A stretch of DNA of 64,000 nucleotides, taken from Paracoccus zhejiangensis. Lineage in GTDB: Bacteria > Pseudomonadota > Alphaproteobacteria > Rhodobacterales > Rhodobacteraceae. Position numbers and translations under genes: made by a program. Below are positions 1-6,748 of this stretch, piece after piece. The DNA is taken from positions 3,592,501 to 3,656,500 of the forward strand of contig NZ_CP025430.1 of NCBI RefSeq assembly GCF_002847445.1, written 5' to 3'. Below the pieces are notes generated by a model. That model saw only the letters and a list, made by a program, of their open reading frames with translations. It made no database searches and was not told where the DNA came from. Numbering within the stretch: position 1 is the first letter of the stretch; the number at the start of each line of letters is the position of its first letter.

Positions 1-1021
1 CGGGCTGGTCGGGCTGCTGGAAGAGGCCGGCGTGGCCGAGCGCCTGCACCGCGAGGGGCAGGAGCATGACGGCACCCAGATCGCCTGCGACGGCGAGATG
101 TTCCATCTGGATTTCCGCGCGCTGACCGGCAGGCCGGTCACGGTCTATGGCCAGACCGAGGTGACGCGCGACCTTTACGACGCGCGCGAGGCGGCTCATG
201 CCCGGACGGAGTTCGAGGTCGATCACGTCGAGATCCATGGTGCCGAAACCGATGCCCCCTATGTCACCTATGTACAGGGCGGGCGCAGCCATCGCATCGA
301 CTGCGATTTCGTGGCGGGCTGCGACGGTTTCCACGGCATCAGTCGCCAGACCATCCCGCTGTCGGTCAGGCGCGAATACGAGAAGACCTATCCCTTCGGC
401 TGGCTGGGGGTCCTTGCCGAGACACCGCCGGTCTATCACGAGCTGATCTACGCCAATTCCGAACGGGGTTTTGCGCTCTGCTCGATGCGGAACGCGAACC
501 TGTCGCGCTATTACCTGCAATGCGGTCTCTCCGATCATCCCGAGGATTGGACCGATCGCGCCTTCTGGCAGGAGTTGAAGCGCCGCATTCCGGCCGAGAT
601 GGCCGAGCGGCTGGTGACCGGCCCGAGCATCGAGAAATCCATCGCGCCCCTGCGCTCGTTCGTCTGCGAGCCGATGCGCTGGGGGCGGCTGTTCCTGTGC
701 GGTGATGCTGCCCATATCGTGCCGCCGACCGGCGCCAAGGGGCTGAACCTCGCGGCGAGCGACGTCCATTACCTCTATCACGCGCTCTGGCAATTCTACG
801 ACACGGGCGAGCGCGAGGGGATCGACCGCTATTCCGAACGCGCACTTCTGCGGGTATGGAAGGCCGAACGGTTCAGCTGGTGGTTCAGCGGGCTGCTGCA
901 CCGCTATCCGCATCAGAGCCGTTTTGATCTGAAGATGCAGCAGGCCGATATTGCCTTCCTGCGCGACAATCGCGCGCAACAACTGGCTTTTGCCGAGAAT
1001 TATGTGGGGTTGCCTTACTGA
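1..1021 (+). CDS. pobA: 4-hydroxybenzoate 3-monooxygenase, 5'-truncated
   Basis: This FAD- and NADPH-dependent aromatic hydroxylase converts 4-hydroxybenzoate to protocatechuate in the cytoplasm. The reading frame is open from base 2, so the start and the N-terminal FAD-binding GxGxxG lie outside the window; roughly 340 of the usual ~390 residues are present. Visible family features are the mid-protein FAD motif CDGFHG, the second FAD motif GDAAHIVPPTGAKGLNLA at about 705-760, and a C-terminus ending ENYVGLPY. Its TGA overlaps the ATG of pcaD by one base, so the two are co-transcribed and probably translationally coupled. The neighbour confirms a role in the beta-ketoadipate pathway. Confidence 0.95.
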   Translation, partial: GLVGLLEEAGVAERLHREGQEHDGTQIACDGEMFHLDFRALTGRPVTVYGQTEVTRDLYDAREAAHARTEFEVDHVEIHGAETDAPYVTYVQGGRSHRIDCDFVAGCDGFHGISRQTIPLSVRREYEKTYPFGWLGVLAETPPVYHELIYANSERGFALCSMRNANLSRYYLQCGLSDHPEDWTDRAFWQELKRRIPAEMAERLVTGPSIEKSIAPLRSFVCEPMRWGRLFLCGDAAHIVPPTGAKGLNLAASDVHYLYHALWQFYDTGEREGIDRYSERALLRVWKAERFSWWFSGLLHRYPHQSRFDLKMQQADIAFLRDNRAQQLAFAENYVGLPY

Positions 1022-1809
1022 TGGTTGATGTTCTGGATCTGGGCCATGTGCGCCTGCATGTCGCCGATGAGGGCCCGCGCGATGCGCCGGCGGTGATCTT
1101 TGCCAATTCGCTCGGCACCGATTTCCGGCTGTGGGACGCGATCCTGCCTCATCTGCCGCCGGGGCTTCGGATCGTGCGCGCCGACAAGCGCGGGCACGGG
1201 CTGTCGCAGACCACCGGGCCGATCAGCATAGACGATCTGGCAGATGACGTGGCGGGGATCATCGCCGCGCTGGAGCTGGACCGGCCGGTCTATGTTGGCC
1301 TGTCGATCGGCGGGCTGATCGGGCAGTCGCTGGCGCTGCGCCACGGGGATGCCATTGGCGGGCTGGTGCTATCGAACACCGCCGCCAAGATCGGCGAAAG
1401 CACGATCTGGACCGACCGCATCGCCGCCATCGAGGCCGGGGGCATCGGTGTCATTGCCGAGCCGACCATGGAACGCTGGTTCTCGCCCGCCTTCCGCGCC
1501 ACGCCCGACTGTGGCGCCTGGAAGCTGATGCTGGAACGGCAGGACCAGGCGGGCTATCTGGCCTGCTGCCGCGCCATCGCCGAGGCCGATTTCCGCGAGC
1601 GGCTGGCCGGGGTTCAGGGGCCGGTCCTCTGCATCGGTGGCAGCCTCGACGGCTCGACCCCGCCCGAGGCGATGCGCGACCTGACCGACCGGATCAGCGG
1701 CGCGCGGCTGGAGATCATCGAGGGCGTGGGCCATCTGCCTTGCGTCGAGGCGCCGGCCCTCTACGCCGACCTGCTGGCCGGGCATCTGCGCGACATCGGG
1801 CATATCTGA
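1021..1809 (+). CDS. pcaD: 3-oxoadipate enol-lactonase
   Basis: A 262-residue alpha/beta-hydrolase, the usual size of PcaD, which hydrolyses beta-ketoadipate enol-lactone to beta-ketoadipate. The nucleophile elbow GLSIGG lies around residue 96, the acidic residue in GSLDGSTPP and the histidine in GVGHLPCVE near the C-terminus, giving a full Ser-Asp-His triad. It begins on the last base of the pobA stop codon. Other pca genes (pcaHG, pcaB, pcaC) are not in the window and may lie upstream of pobA. A generic alpha/beta hydrolase is the alternative, but length, residues and the pobA neighbour favour PcaD. Confidence 0.9.
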   Translation: MVDVLDLGHVRLHVADEGPRDAPAVIFANSLGTDFRLWDAILPHLPPGLRIVRADKRGHGLSQTTGPISIDDLADDVAGIIAALELDRPVYVGLSIGGLIGQSLALRHGDAIGGLVLSNTAAKIGESTIWTDRIAAIEAGGIGVIAEPTMERWFSPAFRATPDCGAWKLMLERQDQAGYLACCRAIAEADFRERLAGVQGPVLCIGGSLDGSTPPEAMRDLTDRISGARLEIIEGVGHLPCVEAPALYADLLAGHLRDIGHI

Positions 1810-1824
1810 GCGAGAGGGGCCGGC

Positions 1825-2151
1825 CTATCCGGCTCCGTCCACCAGCCAGCGGCCATGGACCCAGCCCCTGCGGCGGGGCTTGCCATAGGTGATGCCGATC
1901 CACGGTCCGCTGCGGGCGCAGGTGCGCACCAGGTCACCGTTGTGCAACTCGTCGATGCGGGTGAAATCGGTGCCCGGCCCGGACCGCACGGCCAGGAAGC
2001 CATCGCCCTTCGGGTCAAGCCCGGCGACGATGCTGCCGGCGCAGCCCGCCGCCTGTCCGTCCTCGAAGACCTTGAACTCCACATCCAGTTGCTGCGCCGT
2101 GGACGCGCTGGCGAAAAGCGACAGCAACAGCGCGAGACACTTGATCGACAT
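1825..2151 (-). CDS. Secreted SH3-domain protein
   Basis: A 108-residue protein with a signal peptide (MSIKCLALLLSLFASASTAQ) followed by a bacterial SH3-like domain: LAVRSGPGTDFTRIDEL, then LVRTCARSGPWIGI and GWVHGRWL. Such domains are common in periplasmic proteins that touch the cell wall or other envelope proteins; no catalytic domain is present. The start at 2151 is chosen because it begins a clean signal peptide and is preceded by GGAGGT at good spacing; a longer frame upstream lacks both. It converges with pcaD. The exact role is unknown. Confidence 0.75.
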   Translation of the reverse strand: MSIKCLALLLSLFASASTAQQLDVEFKVFEDGQAAGCAGSIVAGLDPKGDGFLAVRSGPGTDFTRIDELHNGDLVRTCARSGPWIGITYGKPRRRGWVHGRWLVDGAG

Positions 2152-2242
2152 GGTGAACACCTCCGCCGTGCCCGGCTTCCGCCGACGAGTCGGCCTGATC
2201 GAGACTACAGCATTTGCAGGAAAGGCGACACGGCAGATCAAT

Positions 2243-2268
2243 CGGGGCCGCAACTGGCTGCGGCCCCG
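2243..2268 (-). terminator. Hairpin after the cytochrome gene
   Basis: A perfect 10-bp inverted repeat (CGGGGCCGCA / TGCGGCCCCG) with a 6-base loop lies just past the stop codon of the minus-strand cytochrome gene. Only a weak T-rich stretch follows, so it may be a stability hairpin or a factor-assisted terminator. Confidence 0.5.
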
Positions 2269-2277
2269 GTCTTGTCC

Positions 2278-2961
2278 TCAGACCGGGCAGGCGGCCCCGG
2301 TATCGATCCAGGCGCGGGTCAGGGCGCCGAAGATCTCCTGATTGCCCGGTGCGGGGGTGCGGCCCTCGCCCGGCTCCCAGGCCCAGCCCACCAGACCGTC
2401 CTCGGCCATATGCTCGTGCAGCGCCTCGAGATCGCGGCCGCCATTGCGCTCGGGATCCTTGATCTGGGTGCAGATATCGGCCAGCGACTGCCCGGCCCAG
2501 CCCATGCTTTCGGGCGCGAGCTGCCAAGGTTCATGGCCGGGGATCGAGCCGCTTTCGACCGAATAGGCGACGTTCTCGGCACCGTGGCAGGTGGTGCAGG
2601 CGAGGCCGTCCGGGCCGAAATCGGCCGCGCCGCGCACCATGGGCGGGCTGTGCGGGTGCATGTCATCGCCCTGCGTCGGGCCCCCGGTGACCGGATGGCA
2701 GTTCAGGCAGCGCGGATGGGTGATGACCTTGCCCATTTCCTCGAACAGCGCCACCGAGCGGGCGGCGTCATCCGCGCCGGTGATGGCCTCGGGGGATTGC
2801 AGGCCGGCGGCTTCGGCGGGTGCTGCCTCGGCTGCCGGTGCTTCCGCCGCTGGTGCCTCAGCCGCTGGTGCCTCCGTCGTTGCGGCCTCCTGCGCCCAAG
2901 CCGGCGCAGCCATCATCAGCGCCAGCGCCGAGGCGGCGGCAGTCAGTGTCAGTCGCTTCAT
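2278..2961 (-). CDS. Dihaem c-type cytochrome subunit of a molybdenum hydroxylase
   Basis: A 227-residue exported protein: signal peptide MKRLTLTAAASALALMMAA..AWA, an Ala/Glu/Pro-rich linker built from repeats of EAPAA (about residues 27-53), then two haem-binding motifs, CLNCH and CTTCH. It starts two bases after the stop of the molybdopterin subunit gene and completes a minus-strand operon. The likely role is to accept electrons in the periplasm from the Mo/Fe-S enzyme encoded upstream and pass them to the respiratory chain. Homologues are often labelled 'isoquinoline 1-oxidoreductase subunit'. Start chosen at the signal peptide; the longer open frame upstream is a shadow of the neighbour. 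Confidence 0.85.
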   Translation of the reverse strand: MKRLTLTAAASALALMMAAPAWAQEAATTEAPAAEAPAAEAPAAEAAPAEAAGLQSPEAITGADDAARSVALFEEMGKVITHPRCLNCHPVTGGPTQGDDMHPHSPPMVRGAADFGPDGLACTTCHGAENVAYSVESGSIPGHEPWQLAPESMGWAGQSLADICTQIKDPERNGGRDLEALHEHMAEDGLVGWAWEPGEGRTPAPGNQEIFGALTRAWIDTGAACPV

Positions 2962-2963
2962 GG

Positions 2964-5150
2964 TTACACCACCCCTCGTTGCACCATCGGCAGTTTGCGT
3001 GTCTGGGTTCCGGTCAGCGCCCGCCAGGCATTGGCGACCGCCGGTCCGATCGGCGGCACCCCCGGCTCTCCGATGCCGGTTGGATCGGCGGTGCTGGCGA
3101 TGATCTCGACCTGGACATCCGGCATCTCGCCGATCCTGAGCATCCGGTAGCTGTCGTAATTGCTTTCCTGCACCCGGCCACCGGCGCCAAAGGTGATCTG
3201 GCTGAACAGCGCGGCGCTGAGGCCGAAGCCGATGCCGCCCTCGATCTGCGCTCGGATGACGTTGGGGTTCACCGCCACGCCGCAATCGACCGCGCACCAG
3301 ACGCCGGTGACATGGGGCGCGCCGTCCCGATCCTCGACCTCGGCGATCTGGGCGACATAGGTGCCGAAGCTTTTGGCATAGGCCATGCCATAGCCCTTGC
3401 CCTCGGTCCCGTTCGGACCTTTCCAGCCGGCCATCTCGGCCACCTTCTCGATCACCGCGCGCGGGCGCGGGTCATCGGGCTTCAAGAGGTCAAGCCGCCC
3501 CTGCACCGGGTCCTTGCCCGCGCCCACCAGCACCTCGTCGAGGAACATCTCGACGGCGAAGGCGGTATGGGTCGAGCCGACCGAGCGCCACCAGAGCACC
3601 GGCACCCCGGTCTTGGTCTGCTCGAAGCCCACCCGGCGCGCGCCCAGATCATAGGGCAGTTCGACCGAGCCCTCGAAAGCGGTGGCATCGGGTGCTCCCT
3701 GCAGCATCGGCTCCATCGGCGTGCCGGCCAGCAGCGACTGGCCAGACACCACGTTCTCCCATGCGGTGATCTTGCCGTCAGCGTCGGTGGCCGCGCGGAA
3801 GCGATGGGCGGTCATCGGGCGGTAATAGCCGCCCTTGATGTCATCCTCGCGCGTCCACATCAGCTTGTAGCTGCCATCGCCCGCCGCCTTGGCGACCTCG
3901 GCCAGTTCGGCGGCCAGATGGGCGTCACCCGTTGCCCGGCGGCCGAAGGAGCCACCGGCCAGCATCACGTCCAGCGTCACCTTGGCCGGGTCGAGACCCA
4001 GGATCCCGGCAATGGTCGGCTGGTCGAGACCGGGGAACTGGCTGCCATAGGAGGCATGGGCGCTGTCGCCCGAGACCGTCAGCAGCCCGTCCAGCGCCTC
4101 GAGCGGTGCGTGGGCGAGGAAGGGGAATTGATACTCTGCCTCGTGCAGGGTCGATCCCTCGGCAGCAAAAGCCGCTGCCAGATCGCCGCCCTCTTCCTCG
4201 ACCGTTATCCCCGGCTGCCGCGCTGCCGCCAGCGTCATGGCGGCCAGTTCGGCATCGTCGCGGGTCTCGGCATTGGCCTCGTCCCAGGTGACGGCCAGCG
4301 CGTCGCGGCCTTTCAGCGCGGCAAAGGTGTTGTCGGCATAGACGGCGACCCCCTGCGGGATCTGATGCACAGCCCGCACGCCCGGCACCGCCAGCGCGGC
4401 GCTGTCATCGAAGGAAGCCACGGTGGCACCGAAGGCGGGCGGATGGGCGACCACCACGACCTGCATCCCCTCGGGATACTGGTCCAGCGTGAACATCGCC
4501 TTGCCGTCGGTCTTTTCGTCGGTGTCGAGCTTATGCAGGTCGGTGCCGATCAGGGTCCATTGCTCGGGCGTTTTCAGCACCGGCTCTGCCGGCGGGGTCA
4601 GGGCGCCCGCCGCCTCGGCCAGCGCACCGAAGCCCGATTGCTTGCCGGAGCCGGCATGGGCGATCACGCCCTTCGAGACGGTGATCTCAGCCGCCGGCAC
4701 GCCCCATTCGGCGGCGGCGGCCTCGACCAGCATGGCGCGCATGGCGGCGCCGGCCCGGCGCATGACCATGAAGCTGCTGGGCAGCGCGGTCGAACCGCCG
4801 GTGCCCTGTAGCCCGCCAAGGACGGCATTGCCGTACCAGGCGGCATTGGCCGGGGCCAGCGCGCCGCGCATCTGCGACCAGTCGGCGTCCAGTTCCTCGG
4901 CGACCAGCGTGGCAAGGCCGGTCATCGGGCCCTGACCGAATTCGATATGCTTGATCATCACCGTCACCGTGTCATCGGCGGCGATGCGGACGAAGGCATT
5001 GGGCGGAATGGCGACTGCGGCGGGTGCTGCGGCCTCCTGTGCCAGAAGCCGGCGACCTGGAACCGGCAGGGTCAGCGCCAGAACCAGCCCGGCACCGCCG
5101 GACAGGAAGGCCCGCCGAGACGTCTTAAAACCTGAGGTGCGGATCGTCAT
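2964..5150 (-). CDS. Xanthine dehydrogenase-family molybdopterin subunit (isoquinoline 1-oxidoreductase beta-like)
   Basis: A 728-residue large subunit of a periplasmic molybdenum hydroxylase. The N-terminus carries a twin-arginine signal (TSRRAFLSGG), so the folded, cofactor-loaded enzyme is exported by Tat. The body matches the IorB type; the C-terminal GIGEPGVPPIGPA (around residues 692-704) carries the conserved catalytic glutamate. It lies 3 bp downstream of the [2Fe-2S] subunit gene and 2 bp upstream of the cytochrome gene. The substrate (N-heterocycle or aldehyde) cannot be told from sequence; the isoquinoline name reflects family membership only. Confidence 0.88.
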   Translation of the reverse strand: MTIRTSGFKTSRRAFLSGGAGLVLALTLPVPGRRLLAQEAAAPAAVAIPPNAFVRIAADDTVTVMIKHIEFGQGPMTGLATLVAEELDADWSQMRGALAPANAAWYGNAVLGGLQGTGGSTALPSSFMVMRRAGAAMRAMLVEAAAAEWGVPAAEITVSKGVIAHAGSGKQSGFGALAEAAGALTPPAEPVLKTPEQWTLIGTDLHKLDTDEKTDGKAMFTLDQYPEGMQVVVVAHPPAFGATVASFDDSAALAVPGVRAVHQIPQGVAVYADNTFAALKGRDALAVTWDEANAETRDDAELAAMTLAAARQPGITVEEEGGDLAAAFAAEGSTLHEAEYQFPFLAHAPLEALDGLLTVSGDSAHASYGSQFPGLDQPTIAGILGLDPAKVTLDVMLAGGSFGRRATGDAHLAAELAEVAKAAGDGSYKLMWTREDDIKGGYYRPMTAHRFRAATDADGKITAWENVVSGQSLLAGTPMEPMLQGAPDATAFEGSVELPYDLGARRVGFEQTKTGVPVLWWRSVGSTHTAFAVEMFLDEVLVGAGKDPVQGRLDLLKPDDPRPRAVIEKVAEMAGWKGPNGTEGKGYGMAYAKSFGTYVAQIAEVEDRDGAPHVTGVWCAVDCGVAVNPNVIRAQIEGGIGFGLSAALFSQITFGAGGRVQESNYDSYRMLRIGEMPDVQVEIIASTADPTGIGEPGVPPIGPAVANAWRALTGTQTRKLPMVQRGVV

Positions 5151-5153
5151 GGC

Positions 5154-5612
5154 TCAGCCCTCCAGCGTCTTGGCCGCGTCATGGATCGCGGCGCGGATGC
5201 GGTGATAGGTGGCGCAGCGGCAGATATTGCCGGCCATCGCCTGATCGATCTGTTCGTCGCTGGGTGCCGGCACCATTTGCAACAGACCCGTGGCCTGCAT
5301 GATCTGGCCCGACTGGCACCAGCCGCATTGCGGCACGTCGATGGCGCGCCAGGCGGTCTGGATGGCGTCGAATTCCGCCCCCGCCATGCCCTCGATGGTG
5401 GTCACCTCGGAGCCGCCGATCGATCCGATCGGTGTCACGCAGGCCCGGCGCGGCGCGCCGTCCAGCATCACCGTGCAGGCGCCGCATTGCGCCACGCCGC
5501 ATCCGAATTTCGTTCCGGTCAGCCGCAGCTCGTCGCGCAGCGCCCAGAGCAGGGGCGTGTCGGGGTCAAGCTCCAGCGTGACCTCTTGCCCGTTTATGGT
5601 GAGTTTCGTCAT
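5154..5612 (-). CDS. [2Fe-2S] subunit of the molybdenum hydroxylase (IorA-like)
   Basis: A 152-residue ferredoxin-like subunit. A plant-type [2Fe-2S] motif CGVAQCGACTVML with a later Cys (RRAC) is followed by the second, helical cluster domain CGWCQSGQIMQ ... NICRCATYHRIR, as in all xanthine-oxidase-family small subunits. It passes electrons from the Mo site of the large subunit to the dihaem cytochrome. It has no signal of its own, so it is presumably carried through Tat with the large subunit. The start is at MTKLTINGQ; a longer frame upstream to 5714 lacks family similarity. First gene of the three-gene operon. Confidence 0.9.
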   Translation of the reverse strand: MTKLTINGQEVTLELDPDTPLLWALRDELRLTGTKFGCGVAQCGACTVMLDGAPRRACVTPIGSIGGSEVTTIEGMAGAEFDAIQTAWRAIDVPQCGWCQSGQIMQATGLLQMVPAPSDEQIDQAMAGNICRCATYHRIRAAIHDAAKTLEG

Positions 5613-5648
5613 CTTCTCTGGCCCCCCAATGGCTGGATAGATTCCTTC

Positions 5649-5678
5649 AGGATAGACCTCTGGTTGCATTGACTGCAA
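5649..5678 (-). promoter_or_regulatory. Candidate promoter of the molybdenum hydroxylase operon
   Basis: On the minus strand TTGCAG (5678-5673) and TATCCT (5654-5649) are separated by 18 bp, about 37 bp upstream of the ATG at 5612. This is a reasonable sigma-70-like arrangement but both boxes have mismatches. Confidence 0.35.
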
Positions 5679-5871
5679 GCGGTGGTGACGGCTGGGCAAG
5701 GTGGGCAGAGGCAAGCCCGCTGGCGCGACGGTGTTTCCGCCTGCGCCTGCCCGATCTCTGTGCAGAACGGCGATGTGCGCGGACTTGCGGGTGGTTTCGC
5801 AATATCAGAGGCTTGCGATCACCGCGCCGGGGCTGCTACCGGGCAGGGCAGGGACTTCAGGGAGAGACCGC

Positions 5872-6630
5872 ATGGCCGGGCCGGATGCAAAAGGCGACGC
5901 AAAGGGATTTGTCTCGCTGGTCTCCTCGGGGCCGGGTGATCCCGAACTCTTGACCCTGCGCGCCGCCGCGCGGCTGCGCCAGGCCGAGGTGGTGCTCTAT
6001 GACGACCTGTCCTCGGGTCCGATTCTCGAGCTTGCCAACCCCGATGCCGAGCTGGTCCCGGTCGGCAAGCGCGCCGGGCGGCCCTCGGCCAAGCAGGAAC
6101 ATGTGAACGCGCTGCTGGTCGAATACGCGCTGGCCGGGCAGCGTGTGGTGCGGCTGAAATCCGGCGATGCCGGCATCTTCGGGCGGCTCGAGGAAGAGAT
6201 CATCGCGCTGAACGAGGCCGGCATCGCCTTCGAGATCGTGCCGGGCGTGCCCTCGGCCGTGGCGGCGGCGGCGGCGGCGCAGATCCCGCTGACCCGGCGA
6301 CTGACCGCGCGGCGGCTGCAATTCCTGACCGGTGCCGATGTCACCGGGGCGCTGCCCAGGGATATCAACTGGGCCGCCATCGCCGATCCGGCCACCACCA
6401 CCGTCGTCTTCATGGGTCAGCGCAGCTTTCCCGATCTGGCGCGCGGGCTGCAGGAACATGGCCTCTCGGGCGAGACGCCGGCGCTGTTCGCCGAAGCCGT
6501 CAGCCATCCGCATCAGCGGCTGATCCGCACCACCATCGCCGCGCTGGCCGAGATGCTGGCCGATGCGCCGGTGACGCAGCCGGCGCTGATCCTCTATGGC
6601 CCGCTGGCCCAGGGGCCGGATCAGGGCTGA
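5872..6630 (+). CDS. cobA: Uroporphyrinogen-III C-methyltransferase
   Basis: A 252-residue SAM-dependent tetrapyrrole methyltransferase that makes precorrin-2, the branch point to sirohaem and cobalamin. Typical motifs are VSSGPGDPELLTLRAA at the N-terminus, VRLKSGDAGIFGR and EIVPGVPSAVAAAA. It stands alone, with no fused CysG dehydrogenase domain, so precorrin-2 oxidation must be encoded elsewhere. The ATG at 5872 follows GGGAGAGACCGC; a longer frame reaching 5701 has no family similarity. The 259-bp gap upstream separates it from the divergent molybdenum hydroxylase operon. No other cobalamin or nitrite/sulfite assimilation gene is adjacent. Confidence 0.9.
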   Translation: MAGPDAKGDAKGFVSLVSSGPGDPELLTLRAAARLRQAEVVLYDDLSSGPILELANPDAELVPVGKRAGRPSAKQEHVNALLVEYALAGQRVVRLKSGDAGIFGRLEEEIIALNEAGIAFEIVPGVPSAVAAAAAAQIPLTRRLTARRLQFLTGADVTGALPRDINWAAIADPATTTVVFMGQRSFPDLARGLQEHGLSGETPALFAEAVSHPHQRLIRTTIAALAEMLADAPVTQPALILYGPLAQGPDQG

Positions 6631-6748
6631 TCGCCGAAAACGCGGCAAATTCGACCGATCCCCTTCCGTTTGGGCGGGGATCGGGCACCTTGGTCTGGCC
6701 TCGTAGGGGGCAGTTCGTGAGTGACCGTTTTCCCAGAGTTGGGCCGGA

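Noticed and set aside
2820..2885. GC-rich repeat in the dihaem cytochrome gene as a recombination hotspot
   Set aside because: It encodes the EAPAA linker repeats in frame; nothing beyond a low-complexity linker is shown.
2820..4811. 663-codon plus-strand frame opposite the molybdenum hydroxylase
   Set aside because: Shadow of the real gene on the other strand, no signal or domain.
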